Shown here in pieces: positions 38,094 to 47,174 of a DNA stretch of 64,000 bases. The notes under the pieces were generated by a model. It worked only from the letters and a program-made list of their open reading frames with translations. It did no database searches and was not told the DNA's origin. The stretch comes from Linyphia triangularis (taxonomy: Eukaryota > Arthropoda > Arachnida > Araneae > Linyphiidae), in contig OZ021727.1 of NCBI GenBank assembly GCA_963978545.1, forward strand, positions 14,396,743-14,460,742, in the 5' to 3' direction. Positions within the stretch are counted from its first letter, which is position 1; each line of letters opens with the position of its first letter. The position numbers were made by a program, and so were the translations under genes.

Positions 38094-38460
38094 TTCCCAA
38101 AAAGTGCACGACCAAAATTTTTCGTCTTTAATTTTCCACATGTTAATCGTTCGGAAAACTTCAAATTTCTTAATTTTCGAATTCTTTCAATTTTTTTAGA
38201 CCCAGGGTTATTGAAAAATTTCCCCGAGTCGAATTCCGCAGTGAAATCGTCACATATTCGCAACCAAAATAAGAAAAGAAAAGCATTTGTGCCTATTTCA
38301 AAAATTGAAAATATACGGGGGGACGATGTTCAATGAATTATTGTACAAAAAGTAAAATTTTCACATTTTTTTTACTATGAAAAAATTGAAGCTAGTATAT
38401 AGAAAAATCTCCAATTCCAATTTTATAACACTCAGAAAATATTAAGTGGTTCGAAAGTTG
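38094..38460 (+). repeat. Representative satellite monomer (367 bp)
   Basis: One full unit counted from the CCCAAAAAGTGCACGA box to the next box. It holds, in order: GTGCAC box, CCACATGTTAATCG, EcoRI site GAATTC, TTAGACCCAGGGTTATTG, second GAATTC, CACATATTCGCAACC, AGCATTTGTGCC, ATTGAAAATATACGGGG, GATGTTCAATGAATTATTG, ACTATGAAAAAATTG, GAAGCTAGTATATAG and TTTATAACACTCAG. The pair of EcoRI sites should give a ladder on digestion. Confidence 0.9.
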
Positions 38461-39243
38461 GTCCCAAAAAGTGCACAACCAAAATTTTTCGTCTTTAATT
38501 TTCCACATGTTAATCGTACGGAAAACATCAAATTTCTTCATTTTAGAATTTTTCCAAATTTTTTAGACACAGGGTTATTGAAAAAATCATCCGAGTTGAA
38601 TTCCAGAGTCAAATCTTCACATATTTGCCACAAAAATAAGAAAAGGAAAGCATTTGAGCCTATTTCCCAAATTGAAAATACACGGGGGGACGATGTTCAA
38701 TGAATTATTGTTAAAAAAGGAAAATTTTCAAAATTTTTTATTCTGGAGAAATTGAAGCTAGTATGGTAGAATCTCCAATTACAATTTTATAACACTCAGA
38801 AAATATTAATGTGTTCAAAAGTTTTCCCAAAAAGTGCACGACCAAAATTTTTCGTCTTTAATTTTCCACATGTTAATCGTACGGAAAACATCAAATTTCT
38901 TCATTTTAGAATTCTTCCAAATTTTTTAGACACAGGGTTATTGAAAAAAATCATCCGAGTTGAATTCCAGAGTCAAATCTTCACATATTTGCCACAAAAA
39001 TAAGAAAAGGAAAGCATTTTAGCCTATTTCAAAAATTGAAAATACACGGGGGGACGATGTTCAATGAATTATTGTCCAAAAAGTAAAATTTTCACATTTT
39101 TTTTACTATGAAAAAATTGAAGCTAGTATATAGCAGAATTACCAATTCCAATTTTATAACACTCAGAAAATATTAAGTGGTTCAAAAGTAGGTCTCAAAA
39201 AAGGCACGATCAAAATTTTTCGTCTTTAATTTTCCACATGTTA

Positions 39244-39248
39244 ATCGT
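39244..39248. other. Target-site duplication of Copia copy 2, left (ATCGT)
   Basis: ATCGT directly precedes TGTTGTAAATC and recurs at 44031-44035 after the 3' LTR. It differs from the copy 1 duplication, so the insertions are independent. Confidence 0.93.
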
Positions 39249-39508
39249 TGTTGTAAATCAACGCCTATTTTCCCTTCACCCCCATTTTGTAATGGAACAT
39301 TCTACTGATTACATATAAACGTTAAAAACTGTTGTGGCAACACTCGATTCTAAAACTACGTTCCTGTTGGTGTGTAAATAATCCGTGGGTCAGTATGTGT
39401 AGGCGCCCACGTAAATGTTTTCTCTAGTTTTTACTTAAAGTGTTTATTAAATAAGTTTCGTCTAAGAATTGCCTTCTCATTCATCTGTTATTGTGGTCAA
39501 ATCCCACA
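39249..39508 (+). repeat. 5' LTR of Copia copy 2
   Basis: A 260-bp LTR from TGTTGTAAATC to TCCCACA, matching 43771-44030 with one difference. It holds a TATA-like TATAAA at 39314-39319 and an ATTAAA at 39446-39451. Confidence 0.96.
39314..39319 (+). promoter_or_regulatory. TATA-like box in 5' LTR (copy 2)
   Basis: TATAAA in the context ACATATAAACG, identical in all four LTRs. Candidate core promoter by motif only. Confidence 0.35.
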
Positions 39509-39510
39509 AT

Positions 39511-39540
39511 GGTTATGGGCCCAGCACGCTTCCACTGCGC
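39511..39540 (+). other. Primer-binding site, initiator tRNA-Met 5' half (copy 2)
   Basis: Begins GGTTATGGGCCCAGC and ends TTCCACTGCGC, two bases after the 5' LTR. It is complementary to about nucleotides 10-40 of initiator tRNA-Met, with the same extent as in copy 1. Complementarity stops at the G10 side: the following AAAGATTG does not match tRNA nucleotides 9 to 1. Confidence 0.88.
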
Positions 39541-39662
39541 AAAGATTGAAGGTAGTACTAGGCGAAGCTAAGCCTAACAACGTGCACCGTTAAACCAACG
39601 GGCAGCCATTTTGAAAGTTTCGTTTCTGCATACCAATTCAGCATTCATATCTACCGAAAAAA

Positions 39663-42418
39663 ATGTCTTCAAACGCCATGAGCATCGAAAGACTCGGTAA
39701 GGAGAATTATGATACCTGGAAACTTCAAATTGAAGCCATATTGGTCAAAAATGACCATTGGATTTATGCATCCGGCACGGAACCGAAACCAACGGATACT
39801 GAAGTCAACTTGACAAAATGGACTGTAAACGATCAAAAGGCGAAAGCAGATATAATTTTAGCTATGTCTCCCAGTGAACTTTGCCATGTCAAACATTGCA
39901 AAACTTCAAACGAAGTATGGATGAAGTTAAAATCTGTTTACGAGTCAAAAGGTCCGGCTAAAAAAGCAACGCTTCTAAAACAGCTATTATTCAAACGCAT
40001 GACTACCGAGGATATGTCCACGCATCTAAACTCGTTCTTCGACACAGTTGACAAACTGACCGAGATGGAAATCGAGATTGCGGACGATCTATTATCAATT
40101 CTATTGTTATATAGTATCCCGGATAGTTTCGAAAATTTTCGGTGTGCAATCGAATCAAGAGACGAACTGCCAAAACCTGATATTCTAAAAATAAAGCTGT
40201 TGGAAGAAATCGAGTCCCGACAAGGAAAAGGAAGCCAGGATACACCAAACGCATATTATTCATCTAAAGGAAACTATAAACAAAAAGCGAAACCGCACAA
40301 TTCCTGGAATGCAGCTAATCAAAATAAAAGAATGAGTAATAAACCATTTCGAAACATCGTTTGCGGATTCTGTACCAAGAGGGGCCATAAAACCGAAAGC
40401 TGTTTCAAGAAAATCGCAGAAAACAGAACAACATCTTCAAAAGATGAAAGAAAATGTTCGACACAACGAAACGAGTGTGCGACAACAGCAATCTGCACAG
40501 AAATTTCTATGAAAGCAAGCCAAACTAACACCACTTTTGTGTTTGACAGTGGATCCAGTTCCCATATGGTAAATGATGAAAATATGTTCTTTGAGTTCCA
40601 GAAACAAGCGAATTCGTTCATTAAATTAGCTGTTGATAAAACTGCAGAAATAACTGGAAAAGGTTCCGTTAGAATAACAGTTCCCGACGAGCAAGGTACC
40701 AAAACAATTCGACTTGAAAATGTACTCTGTGTTCCTGAACTAAAAATGAACTTGTTATCAACTTCAAAATGCACACGAAACAACCGTTCTGTAATTTTTG
40801 ATGCTCATGAAGCAAAAGTAATTGAAGAAAATGGATTTGTTATGATGCGTGCAAAACGAATTGGGGATTTATACTACATTGAACCAAGCATAGAAAGTGC
40901 AGCTGTCGCAACAGAATTTCAAATATGGCATAAAAAATTCGGCCACTTAAATGAAAATGACCTAAAGAAATTAAAATCAGAAGAAATGATACGAGGACTG
41001 TCTTTCAAAAACAACAACTGTGACTCCCTAAAGGACTGTAAAATCTGTTTACAAAGCAAACAAAGTGCTACACCTTATCCGAAGAAGTCAAAATTTGTTA
41101 GTACAGATTTACTCGATCTAGTGCATTCTGATGTATGTGGACCGATGAAAATACCATCACTTGGAGGATCACGCTATTTTGTGACTTTCATCGACGACAA
41201 AAGTCGCTACATAGAAATATTTTACTCAAAACTAAGGAAGAAGTAAAAGACGCATTCCTTAAATACAAAGCCTGCATCGAAAATCGTACTGGAAAGAAAA
41301 TAAAAGTTCTACGTACGGATAACGGTTTGGAGTAAGTAGGTCAAGAATTCGACAGATTTTTAATACAAGAAGGAATACGCAGAGAACGTTCCTCTCCATA
41401 CGCTCCACAGCAAAATGGTGTCTCGGAAAGAGCGAACAGATCAATCGTTGAGATGGCACGTTGTTTACTTTTTCAAGCAAACTTGGATTCTACTTTCTGG
41501 GCAGAAGCAGTCCGAACGAGCGCCCATCTAAGAAACAGATGCCCTTCACGTAGTATAATGGCAAACAAAACTCCACTCGAGTTATTTTTTGGCAGAAAGC
41601 CAACTGCAGCATACTTCAAAATCTTCGGTCAAAAGGCCTTCGTTTTAAACAAACGCCAAAAATCAAAATTCGATCCAAGGTCACAAGAGGTTATATTTAT
41701 TGGATATTCAGACGGAGTAAAAGCCTATCGTTTCTGGGATCCAAAAACAAGAAAGGTAATCGTCAGTCGCGATGTGAAATTTATAAAAGAATTCAACCCT
41801 CCTTGTGATAACTCGGAAAAAGAGCTAGATTATTTTTTTTCTTTCGAAGAATCTTCAACAGAAATGGAACCAAATGGTCTGGTGTCTTCTCCTTCGAGAA
41901 ATCCACAGTCGGATACGTCATTGCAACCGCAGCCAATAGCAGACGAGAGCCCTTTGGAAGAGGATGATGTAACCATCGATATATATGATGCAACAAGTAG
42001 CGAAGGAAAAAATGATTACGCAACCAGTGATGCTATTCCAAAGCGCAAATCTGGCCGACCATATTTTCTCCGATCAGGTCACAGAGGTCGCCCTCGAAAG
42101 CTATTTCACTACGCGAATACCACAGCTGATTTTGATGACTCTGATATTTCTCCTAGCGTGTCAGAAGCGCTAAAAAGCAAAAATGCTGATGGATGGATAG
42201 ACGCCATGAATGAAGAATTTTATTCGTTAGTAAAAGAAAATGCCTGGGAACTTGTTGATCGTCCGATAAATAAGAAGGTGATACCCTCGAAATTTGTTTT
42301 GAAGACCAAATTTAATCAAGATGGAACTGTACAAAAATTAAAAGCTAGACTCGTCGCATTAGGATGTGCACAGACCATTGGTGATTTCGATGAAAATTTT
42401 TCCCTGTTGCAAGACTGA
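39663..42418 (+). pseudogene. Copia gag-protease-integrase polyprotein, broken in integrase (copy 2)
   Basis: Same polyprotein as in copy 1, starting at the ATG of MSSNAMSIERLGKENYDTW. Gag, the CCHC knuckle (CGFCTKRGHKTESC), protease DSG, the integrase HHCC finger and the first integrase Asp (VHSDVCGP) are intact in the 5' frame, which runs to 41246. A one-base deletion at 41221-41226 (ATATTTTACTC against ATATTCTTCCTC in copy 1) shifts the frame. A TAT-to-TAA change at 41333-41335, next to the TDNG motif, adds a stop. The rest of integrase (from MARCLLFQAN) and the RT N-terminus continue open to the shared TGA at 42416-42418. Gag and protease could still be made; integrase could not. Confidence 0.94.
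42394..42400 (+). promoter_or_regulatory. Possible -1 frameshift site in RT (copy 2)
   Basis: In-frame A AAT TTT, then TCC CTG TTG CAA GAC TGA. A -1 slip makes the next codon TTC and carries the ribosome into PVARLSSIR and the open RT-RNase H frame. Same site and sequence as 4161-4167. Recoding is unproven; an inherited one-base loss is the alternative. Confidence 0.4.
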
Positions 42419-43698
42419 GTTCAATCCGAACCGTCTTAGCTCATGCAGTTGAGAATCATCTTATAGCTCATCAATTGGATTTTGTAATGGCCTACATAAA
42501 TGGAAATTTGACAAAAACTGTTTTCATGGAACTACCTGAAGGTTTCAAAGATACTTCTGTAGGAGACAAAGTTTGTTTACTTAAACGTTCGCTATACGGT
42601 TTAAAAGAATCGGGTCGTCGTTGGTACAACAAACTAGATGAAAAGCTAAAATCTTTAGATTTCAAACCTCTTGTGTCAGATCAATGTATCTACAAGTTGA
42701 AAACCTCCTCCGAAGAAGTGATCATCATTGTTTACGTTGACGACCTCATTGTTTTATCTTCCAATATATCTTCCTACGAAAACATTAGAGATAATTTGTC
42801 TGCATCTTTTAAAATGAAAGATCTAGGCCCATTGCACTATTGTCTTGGAATTGAATTCAAGCAATGTCAAGATAGCATCGAAATGTCACAGAGCAAATAT
42901 ATTCAGGATACTCTTCGTAAATTTAACATGCAGGATGCTAAGCCTGTTGGATGCCCTATGGACTGTAGTCAAAAGCTCACGAAGGACATGTGTCCTCAAA
43001 ATGAAGAGGATAAACATGAGATGAATGATATCCCCTATCGCTCCCTTCTCGGTTCCCTTATGTACCTCTCTGTGGCATCTAGGCCTGATATAACGCACGC
43101 AGTGAATTTCTTGAGTCAGTTTAACGAAAATCCAGGAAAAGCTCATTGGATAGCTGCCAAAAGAGTACTCCGATATCTTAAAGGCACCCAAAACCTTGGA
43201 ATAGTTTTTAAACGCACTGGAGAACCCCTCAAGGCGTTCGTCGATGCTGACAGGGCATCTGATCACAACGATAGAAAGTCATATACCGGATTTCTACTGC
43301 AATTATCCGGAGGACTAATCAACTGGGAATCCAGAAAACAACGATCGGTTGCTCTGTCTACAACTGAATCGGAATACATAGCCCTTTCCGAAATTTCAAA
43401 GGAGATTGTGTACGTTAGAAGATTTCTTTCTGAACTGTCTGCAAATTATGTATCTTCTCCGACCATTATTATGTCTGATAACCAATCAGCACAGAAGCTT
43501 GTGCACAATCCGGTTTTCCATAATCGAACCAAGCACATCGATATAAGATACCATTTTGTTCGAGAAGTTTTTGAGCATGGTGATATTGATGTTAAATACT
43601 TGTGTTCAGGTGATATGCCAGCAGATGTGTTGACCAAGGGATTAAGTGTACCTAAACACAAGAACTGTTGCAACTTAATTGGTTTATCTGATATTTAA
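42400..43698 (+). CDS. Copia reverse transcriptase-RNase H (copy 2), open in -1 frame
   Basis: A 432-codon open frame from the slip site to TAA. It has no convincing independent start; the first Met lies within DFVMAYING. Numbering from codon 42400: catalytic Asp at residue 27 (LDFVMAYINGNL), SLYGLKESGRRWY at about 64-76, YVDD active site at 112-115, GSLMYLSVASRPDI (thumb/connection), then RNase H with catalytic D282 (DAD), E323 (STTESEY) and D360 (MSDNQSA). The usual Trp of the family's DADWA motif is Arg here (DADRAS) in both copies. It must be translated as a fusion to the upstream frame by -1 shifting, or else is dead. The C-terminus matches the second half in copy 1. Confidence 0.93.
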   Translation, partial: FPVARLSSIRTVLAHAVENHLIAHQLDFVMAYINGNLTKTVFMELPEGFKDTSVGDKVCLLKRSLYGLKESGRRWYNKLDEKLKSLDFKPLVSDQCIYKLKTSSEEVIIIVYVDDLIVLSSNISSYENIRDNLSASFKMKDLGPLHYCLGIEFKQCQDSIEMSQSKYIQDTLRKFNMQDAKPVGCPMDCSQKLTKDMCPQNEEDKHEMNDIPYRSLLGSLMYLSVASRPDITHAVNFLSQFNENPGKAHWIAAKRVLRYLKGTQNLGIVFKRTGEPLKAFVDADRASDHNDRKSYTGFLLQLSGGLINWESRKQRSVALSTTESEYIALSEISKEIVYVRRFLSELSANYVSSPTIIMSDNQSAQKLVHNPVFHNRTKHIDIRYHFVREVFEHGDIDVKYLCSGDMPADVLTKGLSVPKHKNCCNLIGLSDI

Positions 43699-43760
43699 TT
43701 GCTACAAATTTGAAATGTTTTATTTATGTTTATATTTCATGTTTGAGAAAATAGCCCTTG

Positions 43761-43769
43761 AGAGGGGAA
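43761..43769 (+). other. Polypurine tract of Copia copy 2
   Basis: AGAGGGGAA, one base before the 3' LTR; identical to copy 1. Confidence 0.8.
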
Positions 43770-43770
43770 T

Positions 43771-44030
43771 TGTTGTAAATCAACGCCTATTTTCCCTTCA
43801 CCCCCATTATGTAATGGAACATTCTACTGATTACATATAAACGTTAAAAACTGTTGTGGCAACACTCGATTCTAAAACTACGTTCCTGTTGGTGTGTAAA
43901 TAATCCGTGGGTCAGTATGTGTAGGCGCCCACGTAAATGTTTTCTCTAGTTTTTACTTAAAGTGTTTATTAAATAAGTTTCGTCTAAGAATTGCCTTCTC
44001 ATTCATCTGTTATTGTGGTCAAATCCCACA
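43771..44030 (+). repeat. 3' LTR of Copia copy 2
   Basis: A 260-bp copy of 39249-39508 with one substitution. It is followed directly by ATCGT and in-phase satellite. Confidence 0.96.
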
Positions 44031-44035
44031 ATCGT
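44031..44035. other. Target-site duplication of Copia copy 2, right (ATCGT)
   Basis: Matches 39244-39248. Satellite resumes as ATCGTATGGAAAACTTC. Confidence 0.93.
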
Positions 44036-45608
44036 ATGGAAAACTTCAAATTTCTTCATTTTAGAATTCTTCCAATTTTTTTAGACCCAGGCTTATTAAA
44101 AAAATCACCCGAGATGATTTCCGGAGGCAAATCGTCACATATTCGCAACAAAAATAAGAAAAGGAAAGCATTTGAGCCTATATCCCCCATTGAAAATACA
44201 CGGGGGGACAATGTTCAATGAATTATTGTTCAAAAAGTAAAATTTTCAAAATTTTTTCATTGTGGAGAAATTGAAGCTAGTATATAGTAGAATCTCCAAT
44301 TACAATTTTATAACACTCAGAAAATATTAATAGGTTCAAAATTTGGTCCCAAAAAGTGCACGATCAAAATTTTTCGTCTTCAATTTTCCACATGTTAATC
44401 GTACGGAAAACATCAAATTTCTTAATTTTAGAATTCTTCCAATTTTTTTAGACCCACAGATTATTGAAAAAATCTCCCTAGTTATTTCCGGAGGCAAATC
44501 GTCACATATTCGCAACAAAAATTAGAAAAGGAAATCATTTGTGCCTATTTCAAAAATTGAAAATACACGGAGGGACGATGTTCAATGAATTATTGTCCAA
44601 AAAGTAAAATTTTCAAAATTTTTTTATTATGAAAAAATTGAAGCTAGTATATAGAAGAATCTCCAATTCCAATTTTATAACACTCAGAAAATATTAAGTG
44701 GTTCGAAAGTTGGTCCCAAAAAGTGCACGATAAAAATTTTTCGTCTCTAATTTTTCCACATGTTAATCGTACGGAAAACTTCAAAATTTTTCATTTTCGA
44801 ATTCTTTCAATTTTTTTAGACCCAGGGTTATTGAAAAATTCCTCCGAGTCGAATTCCGCAGTCAAATCGTCACATATTCGCAACCAAAATAAGAAAAGGA
44901 AAGCATTTGAGCCTATTTCAGAAATTGAAAATACACGGGGGGGACGATGTTCAATGAATTATTGTCCGAAATGTAAAATTTTCAAATTTTTTTTACAATG
45001 AAAAATTGAAGCTAGTATATAGAAGGATCTCCAATTCAAATTTTATAACACTCAGAAAATATTAAGTGGTTCAAAAATTGGTCCCAAAAAGTGCACGATC
45101 AAAATTTTTCGTCTTCAATTTTCCACATGTTAATCATACGGAAAACTTCAAATTTCTTCATTTTAGAATTCTTCCAAATGTTTTAGACACAGGGTTATTA
45201 AAAAAATCACCCGAGTAGATTTCCGGAGGCAAATCGTCACATATTCGCAACAAAAATTAGAAAAGGAAATCATTTGTGCCTATTTCAAAAATTGAAAATA
45301 CACGGGGGGACGATGTTCAATGAATTATTGTCCAAAAAGTAAAATTTTCAAATTTTTTTTTACTATGAAAAAATTGAAGCTAGTATATAGAAGAATCTCC
45401 AATTCCAATTTTATAACACTCAGAAAATATTAAGTGGTTCGAAAGTTGGTCCCTAAAAGTGCACGACCAAAATTTTTCGTCTTTAATTTTCCACATGTTA
45501 ATCTTTCGGAAAACTTCAAATTCCATCATTTTCGAATTCTTTCAATTTCTTTAGACCCCGGGTTATTGATAAAATAAGCCGACTCGAATTCCGGAGTCAA
45601 ATCATCAC

Positions 45609-45616
45609 ATATTCAC
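45609..45616. other. 8-bp target-site duplication of hAT element, left (ATATTCAC)
   Basis: ATATTCAC immediately before TAGGGATGG, repeated exactly at 47631-47638. It fits the hAT preference for T at position 2 and A at position 7. Confidence 0.92.
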
Positions 45617-45632
45617 TAGGGATGGAACGGAT
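45617..45632 (+). repeat. Left terminal inverted repeat of hAT
   Basis: TAGGGATGGAACGGAT, perfect inverse of 47615-47630. Confidence 0.93.
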
Positions 45633-45760
45633 ATCCGGCAAATATCCGATATCCGGCATATCCGGCTGATTTTTCAATATCCGAAACCCCGTCGGATATC
45701 CGATTTGAAATACCGGACATCCGATAATTTCATTCGGATATCCGGATATATATCCGGCCA
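45630..45760. repeat. Left subterminal repeat cluster of hAT
   Basis: About ten copies of ATATCCGG, ATATCCGA, TATCCGGC and their inversions in 130 bp, partly palindromic. Probable transposase-binding sites, by analogy with other hAT elements. Confidence 0.75.
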
Positions 45761-46528
45761 CCAGGTATCAACAAGAAATAATTTTTTTCAAAAAATAATG
45801 ATCTTTTTCGGACAAAGGGTACACCGCATCCTACACTTTTTTTTAATTTTTTTTTTTCTTGGACATAAATTGCTGTCAAGTTCGAAAACGAAAAAGTTCC
45901 TTCGTGAGAACTATGCTTTCGCATATCCCTAACTTCAGAGATGAGCTAGAAGATGCAGGTGCATTTAGTTTGAATTCGAAGAAAGAGGTACCGTATTATT
46001 GGCGCCGAGTTGATAAGCATAAACGATTCCTCCAATCTTTTTCCATACACATCCTTCATACGTGTTTTGCAATATGTTCTTTTCATTCCAAGTTTATGAT
46101 CTGATTAATTCCAGATGTTATATTTGAATGCCTCTCCGTAAAACACGAACCGAAATACTAATAAATAGTACTTTTTTTCCATAACATAAGTCTTCCCACT
46201 TCCTCCTTTTTTTCTGACATTTGCTAGCGAGTAAAAAGCAATAAATAGCCAATGCGCACTCCCCAATGTTTTTTTGTTTTTTTTTTTGTTCTATCGACGA
46301 TAATACCCTACCCCTTTATGATGTGAATGGTATGGTCCAATTTCTGATTTTTCATTGGTAGAAGTTGAAAGCTGGTATATTTTTTCTGACGTAAAATGAA
46401 GTATTGTAATTTTTAGGTCTTTAACACAGCGCCACAATGTGGAATTATATTTAGCTCTCTAGAATGTCTTGAATCATAGTTTTCTCCAATTACAATCCAA
46501 TTTATAATTTTTAATAACGGTTCATTTA
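45761..46528. other. hAT interior, no recognisable gene
   Basis: T- and A-rich sequence with long T runs (for example near 45834-45860 and 46263-46290). A short open frame at 45859-46104 has no motif I recognise. It may be the remnant of a 5' untranslated exon or intron of the transposase gene. Confidence 0.5.
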
Positions 46529-46867
46529 AAGTCACCCATTTGGAAGTATTTTAAAATTAATGGAAATGACGAAAGCAAAGCCCTATGTGTTACTTGCTCC
46601 ATAGAATCGTTTAAAAAATATATTGTGCGCGGCAAAAGCTCAAAATCCTTTTCCACAAAACCCTTTTATGGAACCATTTAATGAGTGTGCATAAGGAAAT
46701 TCACCGAAGCTTAAAAGACTCACTAAATGCATCAAATAGTGATGAACAAGAAAAAACAATTCATCAAAACAAGAAATTCACGCAGACAACATTGGAATCG
46801 ACAATATATGTACCAGAATTGTGGAGTTTAGATGATCCTAAAGCAAAAGCCTTAACCACAAAAATAT
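46529..46867 (+). pseudogene. BED zinc-finger remnant of hAT transposase
   Basis: Translation from 46529 gives KSPIWKYFKINGNDESKALCVTC: the aromatic WKYF and the CX2C of a BED finger (Cys codons 46586 and 46595). The region RGKSSKSFSTKPFY follows. The frame then hits a stop at 46679-46681. In the next frame NHLMSVHKE supplies the HX4H (His codons 46675 and 46690), so one frameshift near 46663-46672 splits the finger. The second frame continues through LWSLDDPKAKALTTKI, which resembles the linker that follows BED in hAT transposases. The catalytic domain is missing. BED fingers bind transposon ends in hAT transposases; this one is dead. Confidence 0.82.
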
Positions 46868-47174
46868 GTAAGTTCTAATTTTGTTTGTTATCACCTTGCT
46901 GTGTGTTTTTCGGGTAAAAGCTATATAGGATATTTATGCAGACTTGAGGAAGATTATCTTATGTTTACATTACATGATACAAGGTAAGAAGTAGTTGAGT
47001 AACAATTTACAAACGTATTTCTGAAATATTTTCATCACATTGCAGAATGTTTGGTACAATTTTAAGTAACACACAAACAAAATGGTGATGAAGTTTCAAA
47101 ATTGTTCAGCAAGTGTAGGTATTGGCATCACTAAAACATCGTTTCATCAACTAAAGTTTAAATTAAAAAAATTA
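46868..47174. other. hAT interior downstream of BED remnant
   Basis: A GTAAGT at 46868 and a TTGCAG ending at 47045 could be an old intron, but joining the frame across them gives an immediate stop, so I do not call a gene. The rest is AT-rich with no recognised motif. Confidence 0.4.

Larger units (their letters stand above)
7313..39248 (+). repeat. 367-bp satellite array, central block (about 87 units)
   Basis: An uninterrupted run of the same satellite, all units in the same orientation as the left block, with typical spacing 366-368 bp. Nothing else is seen in it. Units carry alternative cassettes at two main places. After ATTTTCAAA, the tract is followed by CATTGTGGAG, ACTATGAAAAA, ATTCTGGAG or CAGTGTAGAG. 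After TTAGAC, the text is CCACAGATTATTG, CCAGGGTTATTG, ACAGGGTTATTG or CCCGGGTTATTG. Blocks of several units are repeated within the run, so it contains mosaic higher-order structure. A- and T-tracts are dense and may give intrinsic curvature (inference). Position in a centromere or other heterochromatin is plausible but not shown. Confidence 0.97.
39249..44030 (+). mobile_element. Copia/Ty1-type LTR retrotransposon, copy 2
   Basis: A 4,782-bp element on the plus strand, same family as 2530-7312. It has 260-bp LTRs that differ from each other at one position (TTTTGTAATGG against TTATGTAATGG). Both its LTRs share TACTTAAAGTG where copy 1 has TACCTAAAGTG, confirming a separate source or insertion event. 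Coding sequence is about 99% alike at the protein level, with roughly ten substitutions noted. It has a private one-base deletion (41221-41226) and a stop codon (41333-41335) in integrase, plus the shared frame break at 42394-42400. RT-RNase H is open. It is not autonomous as it stands. Confidence 0.97.
44031..45616 (+). repeat. 367-bp satellite array, block between Copia 2 and hAT (about 4.3 units)
   Basis: Same satellite, same orientation, no gene. The last unit carries the CCCCGGGTTATTGATAAAAT variant and the TATTCAC (not TATTCGC) variant at the point where the hAT element is inserted. Confidence 0.96.

Noticed and set aside
38094..38460. CENP-B box in the satellite
   Set aside because: I looked for TTCG-N4-A-NN-CGGG. 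The closest string (TTCGACTCGGGG on the minus strand) lacks the four-base spacer, so there is no valid box.
12015..38703. Dozens of similar 60-122 codon open frames (for example the KSARSKFFVFNFPHVNRTENFKFLHFRIL type) across the array
   Set aside because: They are one satellite unit translated again and again, often from TTG rather than ATG. Open frames occur in several frames and on both strands. The unit (367 bp) is not a multiple of three, and length varies with indels. No codon bias or family motif is visible.
7313..39248. CRISPR array or phage/bacterial repeat
   Set aside because: Units are 367 bp without short identical repeats and unique spacers, and the associated elements are eukaryotic (Copia, hAT, tRNA-type SINE).
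2530..44030. The two Copia copies as one segmental duplication
   Set aside because: They are inverted relative to each other, have different 5-bp target duplications and lie at different positions of the satellite unit, so they are separate insertions.
45859..46104. 81-codon open frame in the hAT interior as a gene
   Set aside because: No recognisable domain, no partner exon and a T-rich context; coding cannot be supported.
46868..47045. Intron in the hAT transposase (GTAAGT ... TTGCAG)
   Set aside because: Joining the open frame across these sites gives a stop codon at once, and the upstream frame is already broken.
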